Shown here: positions 22,555 through 34,680 of the stretch, piece by piece
Numbering within the stretch: the stretch's first letter is position 1
How the letters are laid out: each line of letters begins with the position of its first letter
Assembly: GCF_009727055.1 (NCBI RefSeq)
Contig: NC_052351.1
Location: 59,775,390-59,839,389, forward strand
Length of the DNA: 64,000 bases
Direction of reading: 5' to 3'
Source: Benincasa hispida
Lineage: Eukaryota; Streptophyta; Magnoliopsida; Cucurbitales; Cucurbitaceae
Translations under genes and position numbers: made by a program
The notes under the pieces: model-generated
What the model was told of the DNA's origin: nothing
The model's input: the letters and a program-made list of their open reading frames with translations, nothing else
Databases searched by the model: none

Positions 22555-24000
22555 TATATATATTAGGTCTCCTCGTAAGGCATGCCAAGATAGAAGACAA
22601 ATTTCATATTCTTCTTTACATAGCCCACGCCGCTGACCTCTCCCTCTTGATCGATTCTCCTTCCCCTCTCGCATTTCAAGCCCAGTTGTCAATGAAGCTC
22701 TGTCGTCATTTATGTCTGTCACCCTAGACCTGACACCCAGCCACGCGAGTTCTTCCGGCCACTGCCCGTCGATGTTTAGCACCAGTCGTGCCAGATCCCG
22801 CCTTCGGTCTTAGTCGTGCCCCCCCATCGGGTTACTATTCGCCACCGATCGTCATCGACTTCTTCCTGTCGCCGCTGCTGCCTTTCTCTCACCATTATGA
22901 TCGGATTGAAGCTTGTTTTACATACATTATTTTGGTTTTAGATTCGAGTTCAGGAGACTGTTGAAGCTGCTGTCCATTGGATTTGAAGGTTGTTTTTGGC
23001 GAGTTATCTTTTAGGTTGCATCGGTATTAGGGCTTTGAAGTGGGTCTGAATCAATCACGCCTTGGGTAAGAATAATTGGAATTATCCGAATTAGTTTAGC
23101 AATATTTAGAGAATTTGGTGAATGGAATTGAGTTTTTAAAATAATTTTATAGATGAAATTGGATTTTGTTGTTAAACTTGGAATTTTTGCCTTATGTCTT
23201 AGGAGGAAAAGTTAGAAGAGGTTACTTTATTTGACTGAAAAGTTAGGAGGGTCACTTTATTTGATTGAATTCTAATATTTAGACTTAAGTAATCTGACTT
23301 AAGTAATCTTACCATTACTATCGCTTAGCCAGTAGTTAATACGATATTTGATTTTGACCGAATCATTTTGAGAAGCATGATAGGTATGATATGTTATATA
23401 TTTAAAGCAAATTTTAGGAGTTTGATGACAATTGTATGGGGCCGATATGAGTATGTGTGGGACCATGTGACATGTACTATGTTTTCATGTTGAGAATATT
23501 ATCGGTTCTGTGACATATTTCATATAATGAAAGTGTCGATTGCCCTCCTAACACCATTATGTTATAGTTTCATGAACCGATGGGTTATAGCTCCGTGAAC
23601 CATTCATAACCATTATAATTTAGTTCTGTGGACTGACAGGTTTACACCATATTTTTAGCTTTGTGTTAGGATGGCTAAACTGTTCACTAGACAACCATCT
23701 AAGAGCGGTTGTTAAGTATGTGTGTCCCATTGACATGTTTGCATTTATTGAACATAAATGTTCTCTAGTGGAATTTTATACTCACTCTTTCTTATATTAT
23801 GTTTTCTATGAGGAATTCGTGAGTTATGCCATTGGGACTTGTTTTCAACGTTTCCGCTCAGATTTCATGTTTTTTCTATTATTTAATGTTTTGGGATTAG
23901 ATCTTGATGTTGGACAGCAAATTTTGATTTTTTTTTTTTTTTGTTTTTTTATGAACGTTTTTATAGGATCTTGAGAAAACAATTTCGTTTGTTTTAAATT
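22555..24000 (+). mobile_element. Probable gypsy LTR/noncoding remnant
   Basis: A GC-richer patch (22620-22870, GCCGCTGACCTCTC, TCGCCGCTGCTGCC) resembling an LTR leader is followed by TTATAGTTTCATGAACCGATG and TTATAGCTCCGTGAACC near 23560-23610. I associate that phrase with long gypsy LTRs; a related noncoding style is seen on the other strand near 52480-52620. No PBS, PPT or coding domain was found, and ORF 23663-23974 has no motif. Weak assignment. Confidence 0.3.
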
Positions 24001-25780
24001 TCTTCTTTAATAAACAATTTCGATGTTGTCATATATATATATATATATATTAAATAAACTTATGCACTATGGTTGTATTAACGATTATAAATTTGCATTC
24101 ATGAGATAATGACCTTAATAGAATCTTTGAGAAGTTGGTTCATTACAATATTAGCTATGTTTAGATTCTTTTGTGCGACTTGAAATTTTGGTCTATTGTG
24201 GTCTCTAGAATTTTAAGGGATACTGTAAATTTTTATTTGTCCTTCAAATTAAGTTTTGGCTCCTTCGAGCTTATTCTTCAATAGAGATTTGGAATTTTGA
24301 TTGTGAATTTCAGATTTTTAGTTATTTTATATATATTTTTTGAATTTTTATGAATATTTTAAAAACAAAAAATATATATACCTAAAAATAAAAAATCAAG
24401 TGGTTATCTAACGGGCCTAGATGTTTAGTACAATCCTATTTATCATACAACATTTTTTTTTTTAAGAAACCACATATTTTCATTCAATTATTTTCGATTG
24501 AATTTTCACATTATTTCATCCTAAATTTGAAATAACTTGTGTTCTCTAATATTCTTCTCATTTTCTCTCAATCTATATACTTGTAGAGTTTTGATCTTTT
24601 GCTTCTATCTTTTCCATTATGTTGATGTTTAATATTGTGCTTTTTACATCCTTCTTATGCTTAATGTTATGATTTCTTTATTCATAATATGCCATGTTAT
24701 GTTAGTTTAATGCTATGATTTTTTATTTTTTATCCACTTTATTTTATAATAAACAATTTATAATTATTTTATATACAAAACTTTCCTATCCTTTAATTTT
24801 GAAATTAATTTCCAATATTTAATATTATTTTGTAATTAATTTATATGAAAATATTCATGTAATTTAATTTTATAATTAATTTTCAATATTTGATATTATT
24901 TTATAATTATTTGTCTAGTTTTTAAAATTTTTACTTTCGCTTTGACATTTCATAAATATTTTATAATATACATGTAAATATTGTTTAATTTTATAGAAAT
25001 GATAATTAAAAATGGTCAATTATAGTCTTATTCAACTACAATTAAAATTTCATTAATTAATTATAATAATTTTCCATCAATTTTCATAATTTTTTTCTAA
25101 AATTTTCACCAACATCGATATTCTTATAAGTATTTTCGTAAAATTGAAACTTTGATATTTTCATGAACATCGATATTTCCAATCTTAATTCTCCTTCATG
25201 CTACTTTTTTTAAGAGGATTTTGGTGAGGTGTGATTTCGAAATTTTGATATGATATATTTCGAACAATCATATTTGATTTTAACAACATATTTTGATTTT
25301 TATGATAGAATTATTATCTTCTCTATTCCATCGATAAAGCTTATTCTTCAAATGATTTTGATTTTTTTTTCCCTAAAATATGATTATATTTGTCTAGCTC
25401 CTTTTTAGAGATTGGCCATTATTTTCCTTTTAATTTGATTATTTTTTAAAAAAATAGAAAAATAAAAAAATTATTTACATCAAATAACAAAACTTAATCA
25501 TTTTAAATTTCTATTTATTTCTATCAAAAATAGACTTCTATCTATTTGTGTCACTAAAAGACTGTTTTTTTTTTTACTTTTTTTATAAATAGTTTGACAT
25601 TTTCTCTTTATGTAAAAATTTTCTTTTTATTTGGGATATATGTATAGATAGTAAAATAAGGGGAACAATTTAAAATAATATCATTTTTTAAAAGTGTTTC
25701 CTAATATAGAAGTAGTGACCAGTCAATTTTTTATTTATTTTCTAATTTTCAGTTTTGTCCTCCATTGTCTTGTTTTGCTG
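24001..25780. other. AT-rich DNA, nothing recognised
   Basis: Very AT-rich, with a (TA)n run at about 24030-24050 and no ORF of interest. The phrase GTGACCAGTCAA at 25716-25727 recurs as TTGACCAGTCAA at 49568-49579 in similar surroundings, which suggests that a shared but unrecognised repeat begins there. Confidence 0.5.
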
Positions 25781-26200
25781 CACACATTCTTCCTTTTTTT
25801 ATTTTTTTTTCTCTCTAGTTTTTGCTTATTCTTTTTTTTTTTCATTTCTCCGGTTTTTGCTTCTTTTTTTATTTTTTTAGTTTTTACTTTCTTTCCTTTT
25901 TCTAGCTTTTGTTTCTTCCCTTTCTTCCTTCTTTTTTTTTTTTTTTTTTTTTTTTTCCTTTTTTTTCCCTTTTTTTTTCCCTTTCTTTTTTTTTTTTTTT
26001 TTCTTTTTTTTTTCTTTTTTTTTTTAATTTTTTTTTCTTTATCTGATTTTTGCTTCTTCCCTTTTTCCCTTTTTATTATTTTATTATTTTGTTTCCTTTA
26101 TCCCGTTTCTTCTTCTTCTTCTTTTTTTTTTTTTAAAAAAAATTATTTCCTTTATCCGATTTTTGCTTCTTCTTTTCTTTCCATAAGAATTATGAGAATG
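25781..26200. repeat. Polypyrimidine (T/C) tract, ~400 bp
   Basis: Almost pure T with scattered C on the plus strand, including long T runs between 25930 and 26035. It produces a 191-codon Phe-rich open frame (25694-26269) that is a compositional artefact. It could form triplex or slipped structures, and length errors in the assembly are likely. Confidence 0.85.
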
Positions 26201-26289
26201 AGTTTTGTATCCAATTCTTCAAAGCACCCAATGATGTCTATTAGAAATAAAATTGGAAAAATGGCATAGATGTCCCAAAATGAAGGGCA

Positions 26290-26832
26290 CAAATTGAAAT
26301 ATTTGTGTATGGATAATATCAATTATGAGTGACATTAGTGATAGAATTTAGATACATATTAGTCATATTTATGTATTAATGATATCAAACTTAGCGAGAT
26401 ATCAGTGATAGAAGTCAATTAGTGATAAAAGACTATAAAACTTTCTCAATAATAGCCACTGACAGCTTTGAGTGTTAATCTTTCAAAGTTGATAGTCACT
26501 AATTAAAATCTATCAATGATAGCCACTAATATTTTCTATCATTGATAGCTTAATATTTGATGATTTTTTTCCATAATTAATAGCCACTTATAGAAGTCTA
26601 TTATTGATAGCAAACTTAGTGGATTTAATTAATAATGTTGAATCTCGAACTAACGAATAAGTGAAATGTCTAGACGTTATCACTAAAAGCATATTATTAG
26701 TTATAGAAGGTATCAACGATAGTATGTTATTTGATGGTAAAAAGAAATGACAGAAGTTATTTCTAATAGCATGTTATCAGTGATAGAAGCTATCACCGAT
26801 AACTACAATATAAGTAATAGTGATATCCATAT
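26290..26832. repeat. TATCA/TGATA array (copy 2, left half)
   Basis: Same type as 19260-19815: GATATCAGTGATAGAAG, CTATCATTGATAGC and many variants. It stops exactly where the copia LTR begins and resumes after the other LTR at 38488, so the two halves were one array before insertion. Confidence 0.8.
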
Positions 26833-28591
26833 TGTTGGGATTGGTATCCTAATTCTCCTGGGGTCTCATTGTTTGTAATTATACACATTGTTTATGAATA
26901 AAATAAGTGTTATTTCATTCTGGCATTTACTCGTATCCAATAAACAAAGCTCCATAGTTATCTTATATAAACTTAAGCGTGTATATGTGATATACAAGTG
27001 GATCATGCCTTAAGTGATAACCTAAATAGGTCTGTAGTATAAGGATTACGATGAGATACCTGATCCTGGTGACATTACGGATGCGACCTGTTTTGTAGAG
27101 GTTTACAAGTTTGTAAACTACTATAGATGGTAGATCCTGACCATCATGTAAAGACATGCAAGCGGAGGTGTCCTATACAAAGAGTTTGTATAAGACTGGA
27201 CCACGAGATGACTAGACTTTGTATATAACGCCGTTGATACTAGAGACTTACATCTCACCTAAACAACCATAGGTGACATGACCTCTTGAGTGTTTTAGGA
27301 ACTTCTATCTTTGAGGGCGGTCCTTTGATTAGTACGGGTGAGAGTGGCCAGATTTCCAACTCAACATGCCTACCTTTTTGGGGACTTGTCTGATTTGGGA
27401 GCTGAGAACTTAATTACACAAGATGAAATTCACTCCTTCCTCGAAGCAGGGATAAGTAGATAGATTACTCCCTTAAGGGTTGATCCCAGGGCTTAAACAT
27501 AGTGGCCACAGCTTCTCTTTGGAAGAGAGGACTTAGTCATAGTAGGACTATGACTTATGTCTATTAGAGGAATGAGTGGTACTTAAGGAGTTAGACGTAA
27601 GTACAGGGGCATAACAGTTATTGACCGAGCTGTACTTACGAGTAATCTATGAAGGGTTGTCACACTATTGATTGGTTAAGATGGACACATAATATATCTG
27701 TAGTAAGAAGAGTTCAGCTATTGGTCTTTAATGGAGTTCCTGATAGTTAACGAATGGTGGATCCCATGGCTAAAGAGTTTAGTAAGTTATTCACGTACCG
27801 TTGGAGCTTCGAGCTATAAGTCTATAAGATCCCCTTGATAGCTCAATGGATTCAAGTTTAGGATCAGTTCTTGGTGTTGATTTGAAATGTTCAAATTAAC
27901 GAGAGGTAATTTAATTATATATGATATGATCGGTATAGTGTATGAGCTACATCAAGTGGAGGGTTAATGTAAATGGGATTTACATTAAGTGCCATGGAAT
28001 GTACTTACACGATAAGCACTCAGCAAAACGATGAACTAAACGATCACATAGCTTTTACTAGACGATCGTATAGCCTTTCCTAAACGATTGGGCATCGGCA
28101 TATACGATAGGTTGTTCCATCTCCCACTTGCTTAATCGTTTACACGATTGTGGTTCCTCTGGTTTTCTGCCTCTAACCAAGTCCACACAGAGCTCACCCT
28201 CTGGATTCTCGTCGAGAATACTAAGGTAACCTTGTTGGTGGTGTCATACTCAACTCAACACAGTCGAGGTTCCATGGAGGTCGTTTGCGGTGTTTGTGAC
28301 CTTAGCGATCGCTTAGTTCGAGTGTGCTGTCATCGAGCGGTCATGTTAGACGAACGTTTGTGTGTTTCTATGTTGCTGTGATCGAGCGTTTATGATTAAG
28401 GAACTTATAGATGAGTCTTCAAAGGTTTGTTCATTCCTTCCTTTGATCAAGTAGTAAAGCATGCTGTAATTTCTGTTTAATGCATAACCGTATGCTTCTA
28501 TTTGTGATTATAATTGTAAAGTTCATATATGATTGAAATTTGGAAAGATCCTTCCACTACTCATAGAAATCCTCATGTCCGATTTCCTTCA
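26833..28591 (+). mobile_element. 5' LTR of copia element 1
   Basis: Begins TGTTGGGATTGG and ends GATTTCCTTCA. It aligns along its length with 36399-38487 but lacks about 333 bp present there: after CCATGGAAT (28000) it jumps to GTACTTACACG. It contains several CGATCG-centred motifs (28049, 28309), shared with the leader. Confidence 0.92.
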
Positions 28592-28593
28592 AT

Positions 28594-28605
28594 TGGTACT
28601 AGAGC
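28594..28605 (+). promoter_or_regulatory. Primer-binding site, copia element 1
   Basis: TGGTACTAGAGC, two bases after the LTR end, differs from the canonical TGGTATCAGAGC (initiator Met-tRNA) only by changes in the middle. Confidence 0.75.
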
Positions 28606-31082
28606 TAGGTTATTCTGATATTCCAAATCTCAATTCTGTTTTTAACTTCGTTTACAGTTGTGGTGGGTTTTCTACATTTATGTTTAATTGTTAAATGCTT
28701 TTGTGGATGGAGTTAATGAATGTTTACGGGTTTAATTGCCTTTGTTTAAAGCTTTTTTTCAATTACAAAGTGTTAATTTTTAAGGGCCCCTGTGTTTTTT
28801 GGGAGTAATTAACATGTTATCGAGTCTGTAATTCAAAGAGTTTAAGTTAATCGAGTCATTCGTGATGAAGTTTCGAAGCATAGAGATCATAGTGGGAGCA
28901 TTATGATGCTCATCCTTTAGAAGCTGAGTATTTTGCCCGATCGCTTAGACAATGGAGGTAGACGATCATAGTGGGAGCATTTGATGCTCATCCTTTAGTA
29001 GAAGGCACACGCTAAATGATCATGTAGTTAGAATGCCTGATCGCTTAGTTCCTACCTACATGATTACGTGGTATACGATACGAAGGCGCTCGCTAAGCGA
29101 TCGTTTAGGCGATAGTGCTTCGCTGCATCGTAGTCGTTTAGGCGATCGTATAAGGCTTCCGTTGTGCAGAGCACGCTAGACAATCGCAGAGAGTTTGGTA
29201 CACGATCGTTTAGCTTTTTGAGCATTGGTAAATGATAGAGTTGAGCGTTTTTTCTTTCATGTAGACGGTCGCAGGGAGTTTGGTGCACGATGGTTGGAGA
29301 CGTGTTGCTTCGCTCGGATGGTTCAAGACCCAGTTTGCCTGTTTGAATCAGAGAATCTTCATTTTGTAATAGTAGCTTGTACTTTTGTGGATTTAAGGCA
29401 ATTCTACCCCGTTTATCAATATTTGTTTATTATACATGTGATGTATGATGTTTCTATGGCAAAGTGTTTGACTTATAGTTTAAAAGACCACCTTAGGTTG
29501 TGCAATTATTCATGCATCATGTATTATAAATGTTATAATCTCGCATGAAGAAATTACACGAAAGCATGTGCATGTGTCATGAAATATAAAAGTTATATTT
29601 TGCATGCAATGAGCATTATCATGCATCATCCTTTTATTATAATTTTTATAGTCTAAAGGTGAATGGAAGCATGTTGTGCTTGTTTCGTTGTTGTTTTTGT
29701 ATAAGCGTTATATAAAAGAAGTAGCAATGAATGAACAATGCATTGAGCATGACACTTAGGTTGTTTATAATCGTTATGAATGCCTTTCATGTCTTAGCTT
29801 TACATTGTGGTTTTGGTTGTTTCCGTTTATAAGTGTTATAAAGAAAATTAGAACTAAAATTGATAAGAAATAGTTGTATGTGGACTTAGAGTGAACTCAA
29901 ATTTTTTTTAAAAGGGGTTTAAAATTGGATTGAGATAGACCTAAGTTCACTGGTTCCAAAGAGTATAGTAACCTAGATTAATCTTTTCGAATAATTTTAA
30001 TAGGATTAAATTGATTAGCACAAAAGATTAAATTTGTTTTAAATCTATTTATAAGGGACCTTCTGTCTAAGACGGGTTCTGTCTAGGCTTTGGTTTTTAA
30101 GCTGACAGAAACGGAACACCCCTACTTAGGAACCTACCTGGAAAGGTGAATTAGATAGATTTTTTAAAAGCATGCGACAGTTGGTCAACGACTCCGTTAA
30201 AGAGTTTAATGGATGATGATCAAAAGTTTTAACTATCCAAGGCAAAAGTTATTATTGGGCAAACCTAAAAGTCACTTAGTTATAATCCTTAGCCGTGATT
30301 TTTTTTTTCTAAGTAAACAAAACCCTAGGTTCTAAAATACTCAGTGGAAGGAATAGATATATCTGATATGATTCCACTCACGTTTCTCCCTGTATATTCA
30401 CACTGTGAGATTCATGTTTGGCCTTGTGGTGGCCCTGGGAGCATCCTCCTTCGGATGGTATTTTTATGAGTCAATATTAAGGTGAACGGAGAGAGTGTTT
30501 ATAGTAAATGGGTGAAGGGTGTGTGTCAACACATCCTATAGTCTCTATCATTGGTTCACACCGTGAGATCATTCTGTATTCCCTTGTGGCACCTTAGGAG
30601 CGTCCTCCTTCGGATGGGTTTTGTACAGTTGGTCAAGATCAAGGTAAACTCCAGAAATGGATAGTGTCACTTTAGATTTTGCCCTAATTGGATTTGTTCC
30701 CTTCAGATTGGCTACTTGGGGTGGATCTCTAGGGCCTAAAATGACAGGTCACACTTATGGGAGATTGTTAAGTAAGTTAATGATCTCTTGACCAAATCAA
30801 TGATGGCTAGTCATTATAGGAGCAAAAGTTGTTCTGGTATTAATGACTGGTTGAGTACTTCTCAATTCAAAGGAGGGATAATTGACCTCCCTTTGGCAGC
30901 TTTTGTCCTAAACATTTGAAGCGTCATTGCGAAACTAGATGTCACACGAGGTTCATATTAGTTTTGCTAAAACCTTATTGGATGTTATTTGTTTTACAAC
31001 GGGTATTTGCTTAAAACCTAAAGTATGTCAATGTGTTTTTCTTTTCAGCAACTCATTATTATTTCCATTTAGTGCCTTTAAT
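28606..31082 (+). other. Long untranslated leader of copia element 1
   Basis: About 2.5 kb without a coding domain. 28915-29290 is dense in CGATCG-centred palindromic motifs. Around 30400 and 30570 the phrase CACACTGTGAGAT or CACACCGTGAGAT is followed by CCTTGTGG and GAGC(A/G)TCCTCCTTCGGATGG, an internally duplicated block (~175 bp apart). Parts of the leader reappear inverted at 55560-56050 in copia element 3, so it is a conserved feature of the family. ORF 29225-29548 lies inside it and shows no motif. Confidence 0.6.
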
Positions 31083-31213
31083 ATGACTGATTACATACAG
31101 TAGAAAGAATCGTGTAAGATGTATTTCGTGGCAAAAGAACTCAAATTTGTCATGGTTCAGGAATGTCCTCAAGTCTCGACCCTTGATGCACCGCGAAGTG
31201 TTTGTAATGTAGG
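31083..31213 (+). pseudogene. copia element 1 Gag, N-terminal stub
   Basis: ATG 31083 starts MTDYIQ and is followed at once by a TAG (31101). The frame then gives VAKELKFVMVQECPQ and LDAPRSV, the start of the copia gag (UBN2-like) domain; compare DDIKFVQTEECPSVP in copia element 3 at 55421. It is cut at about 31213 by the inverted copia piece. About 43 codons remain of a gag normally several hundred long. Confidence 0.75.
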
Positions 31214-31215
31214 AT

Positions 31216-33041
31216 TGCATCAACAGCAGCGAAAGCACAAGGATCATCTAAGCACTCAAATTCACTAATTTTGGCTTAATATAAAGCATGCTTCTGCAGA
31301 AAAATGGGTTTCAAGACATACCTCTTGTAGAATTCTTCAAAACTCATTCTCCAGCTGCAATCTTCTCAATATCTTATTGTAAAGTACCTCAAGATCTTCC
31401 CCACTATTCTCTTGGTGCTCTAGATTGAGTTGTGGGACTCAAAACAAGCTTGAATGAAGGGATGAAGGAGAAAAGCTTACTGCTGTAACCTTGTTGAAGA
31501 ACCTTTCTTCAAACCAGTTTTTCTCTCAAATTCTTTTGGTTGCATGCCCGATTTTCACTCCAATCTCTTCATTATATTGCATATCAACATGCAAAGAGAA
31601 GAGTTGCATGAGTTGCAACTCATGCTTGGAGAAGACAAGGCCAAAATATTGCTTCATGTGTGAGCTACTTCAAAGATGAATAGTGGAAAAACTCATTTTT
31701 CCATTTTGTGTTTTGTTTTCCAATTTTTCAATTTTATCCAAAAATAAAAATTTGATTTTAAAAAATAAAAATTTAATTAATTACATAAATTAATTATTAA
31801 ATAAAACTTAATTAATTTAATATCAAATATTAAATTAATTTTAACACATCATCTTTATATATTTAAATCATACTTAAATATATAAATTCTCCTATTCCAT
31901 TTAATTCTAAAATTAAACATATAATTATATCTCACATAATTACTAATTCGCTAAATTCTAATTTGAATGTTTCAAATTAACTTATCGAGCTATTCTAGAG
32001 CTAGTTCGTTACGAGCTAGTAGAGGGACCTCGCGGACCTACAGATCATGGGCTCCAATGATCGAGATTAATTGGCTAAACTCATTAGACCAAATAATCCC
32101 CATGCGTTAACTAATGGGTCACTCCACTAAAGCTCATAGTTACACTCCCCTCACTGTAGATATATTATGTCCACATGATTTAACCATAATCAGCAAGTTG
32201 ACCCTTCATAGGTTGTTCGTAATAATGGCTGAGTCAAATATTTGTTTTACCCTCGAGATTACATCTTATTTCTCAAGTCCCTACTGATTCTCTAATGAAC
32301 AACTGGTTTGTGATCCAATCACTAAACCAAACTCTTTTAGCCCAGTGAGAAGGTGGGGCCCCTTGTTCAAGACCTGGATTTAGTACTTGAGAGAACAATC
32401 TTTCTCCTATCCCTAAATCGGGTAGGCGTGAACTCCGTCTTGCACCCAATGTCCCCAACTACCTATCCGGTCTTACCTCTGAAATGGGAGTCTTATTGAG
32501 CCAACGCTGTTGAGATAACCCTCAACTATGCAAATCTAGGGGCAATCCTGAATAAACAGAAGTTCATAGTTAGCTCAGGAATAAGATCGAGTTACCTAAG
32601 TCATCTAAGTGAAATAGTCAGTCTTAAACAGTAAACAATGTTATAAAGTAAGAGTGACTTATTTCTTGGTCCTAATCTTATGCAAACTCATTGCATAGGA
32701 CGCCCCCACTCCTCATATCATAACATGTACGAATTAGGATCACATCGTATGTAGCACTTTATAACTCTTTGTAACAACTACAGAGTAAGCCACATCCAAT
32801 GGTGTTACCAAAATAAACTACCCACCTCATTCATATACCATAGATCATTTTGAATATTTACTTGAACTCAATCCACTCTTATGTCTCCACATAAAGTTCA
32901 AGTACTCATACAATAGTCATGAGTCTTAGTTTATTTGATTTAGACTTTCATACAATTTATGAGATCAATAACAAGTATATTGATAATAGAAAATGTTTAT
33001 TATTTTACAAACTGTGAATTTTTAGGACATAAAACCCAACA
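31216..33041 (-). mobile_element. 3' LTR of copia element 2
   Basis: On the minus strand it starts TGTTGGGTTTTATGTCC after the purine run CCAAATGGGAGTAT and is inferred to end at TTGATGCA (31216). Length is about 1.83 kb, similar to the other copia LTRs here. It shares the family's U3 style with 57929-59793 and 60868-62500. The 3' end is less certain because no second LTR is available for comparison. Confidence 0.75.
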
Positions 33042-33189
33042 ATACTCCCATTTGGACTAAAACTCCAGTGGATCAATATATACAAATATATACAATGTTG
33101 AGTTTACATAGAGAGAATAAAATGTACAAATACAATAAACTAGGGCATTACAATACCCATAAATTCTCCCACTTGCCCTAGTGATACAA

Positions 33190-33665
33190 AACTCATAGAC
33201 CTAGTCCTACTAGGTGATCCTCGAACACTTTAGCCAAGAGGGCCTTCGTAAATGGATCAACTATGTTTGTATTGCTGATTCGCTTACAACAACATACTCA
33301 GCTTCTATTGTGGAGTTCGCAATACAACTCTGCTTGATGCTTTTCCACACAACTGCTCCTCTGTTAAGAGTGAATACTGACCCCGAAGTTGATTTCCTTG
33401 AATCAATATTGGTCTGAAAGTCAGAATCAGTGTATCCAGTAAGGATTAGATCCTTATGTCCATACACGAGCATATAATCTCTCGTTCTCCAAAGATACTT
33501 GAGAATGTTTTTAACAGCAGTCCAATGGTCATGACCAGGATTGGACTTAAATCTGCTGATAATTCCTACAGCATAGCATATGTCGGGATGAGTACACAAC
33601 ATTGCATACATCAATCTCCCAACTACGGATGCATATGGAATTTGATTCATCTCCTCAACTTCTTG
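33190..33665 (-). pseudogene. copia element 2 RT end and RNase H
   Basis: 33650-33261 reads IPYASVVGRLMYAML, RPDICYA-like THPDICYAVG, YLWRTRDYMLVYG, TGYTDSDFQTN, DSRKSTSGSVF and STIEAEYV: the copia RNase H with its Asp of TDSDF and Glu of EAEY. After ESA the sequence skips to VDPFTKALLAKVFEDHL (33243-33190), so about 90 codons in the middle of the RNase H end are deleted. Upstream the frame ends at the junction with element 1. Well conserved apart from the deletion, so this copy is younger than its host. Confidence 0.88.
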
Positions 33666-34680
33666 GTGAAAAGTAGACTTCTAAAGAGTTTAGAAAAAAA
33701 CTCTTTGTCGGTATGTGAATCATGCCTCGAAGGCAAGATGACCAAACGACCTTTTACTGGAAAAGGTTACAGAGCCAAGGAAACCTTGGAGCTTGTACAT
33801 TATGACCTCTGTGGTCCGATGAATGTTAGGGTTCGAGGTGGGTATGAATATTTCATCTCTTTCATAGATGATTATTCAAGGTACGGATATCTCTACCTAA
33901 TGCAACGTAAGTTTGAAGCCCTTGACAAGTTCGGAGTATAAGGTTGAAGTTGAAAACTTGTTAGGTAAAAAAGATAAAAATACTACGATCTGATCATGGT
34001 GGAGAGTATATGGACCTCCAATTCCAGAACTATATGAGAGAACATGGGATTGCATCTCAACTCTCAGCCCTAGGTACACCTCAAAAGAATGGTGTATCAT
34101 AAAGGAGAAACAGAACCTTGTCAGACATGGTTCGGTCTATGATGAGTTATGCTCATCTTCTAGACTTGTTTTGGGGTTTTGTAGTGGAGACTGCATACAA
34201 CATCCTAAACAACATTCCCTTGAAAATTTTTTATAAAACACCTTTTGAGTTATGGAGAGGCTGTAAAGGTAGTTTACTCACTATAGGATTTGGGGCTGTC
34301 CGACACATGTGCTAGTGACTAACCTAAAGAATTTGGAACCACATTCAAAGGTTTTCCTCTTTGTAGGCTACCCTAAGGAAACAAGAGGTGGATACTTCTA
34401 TGATCTGAGTGAGAACAAAATGTTTGTTTCTACAAATGTTATCTTCTTGGAAGAAGACCACATCCGAGATCATAAGCCACAAAGTAAGCTCGTTTTGGAT
34501 GAGATTTCTAGTGAGACTGAAACTACTGAGAGTTCAACAAGAGTTGTTGAACAGACTGACAGATCAACAAGCGTTGTTGAGATTGGTGCATCTAGTCAAC
34601 CAGCTCCAGAGTTGAGATTGTCTCGACGTAGTGAGAGGGTTATGAACCCATCAAATCAGTACAGGGTTTGACTGAAGCTC
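33666..34680 (+). pseudogene. copia element 1 integrase (catalytic Glu is a stop codon)
   Basis: It starts inside the pre-integrase region (LVKSRLLKSLEKNSLSVCES) and reads CLEGKMTKRPFTGKG, the first Asp in LVHYDLCGP, then a shift near 33930. The second Asp lies in LRSDHGGEYM; the third residue, Glu 36 positions later, is TAA (34100-34102, in NGVS-stop-RRNRT). It continues with SMMSYAHLLDLFWGFVVETA, FELWRG, LFVGYPKETRGGYFYD and FLEEDHIRDHKP. Integrase would insert the cDNA. This copy lacks the N-terminal zinc site and an intact DD35E triad. Confidence 0.9.

Larger units (their letters stand above)
31214..33665 (-). mobile_element. copia element 2, 5'-truncated, inverted inside element 1
   Basis: On the minus strand: end of RT/RNase H (33665-33190), polypurine tracts (33178-33165 and 33055-33043), then a 3' LTR (33041-31216). 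The 5' LTR, gag, protease, integrase and most of RT are absent. At ~33665 it joins directly to the pre-integrase region of element 1 through a short shared stretch (CTTGGT-like). Simplest history: insertion of a full element, then a deletion that removed its 5' part together with ~1 kb of the host element. Confidence 0.85.

Noticed and set aside
25694..26269. 191-codon Phe-rich ORF as a membrane protein
   Set aside because: Entirely produced by the T/C tract; no conserved motif, and composition explains the absence of stops.
29225..29548. 107-codon ORF in the copia leader as an accessory gene
   Set aside because: No motif, and the family's leader is otherwise noncoding in element 3.
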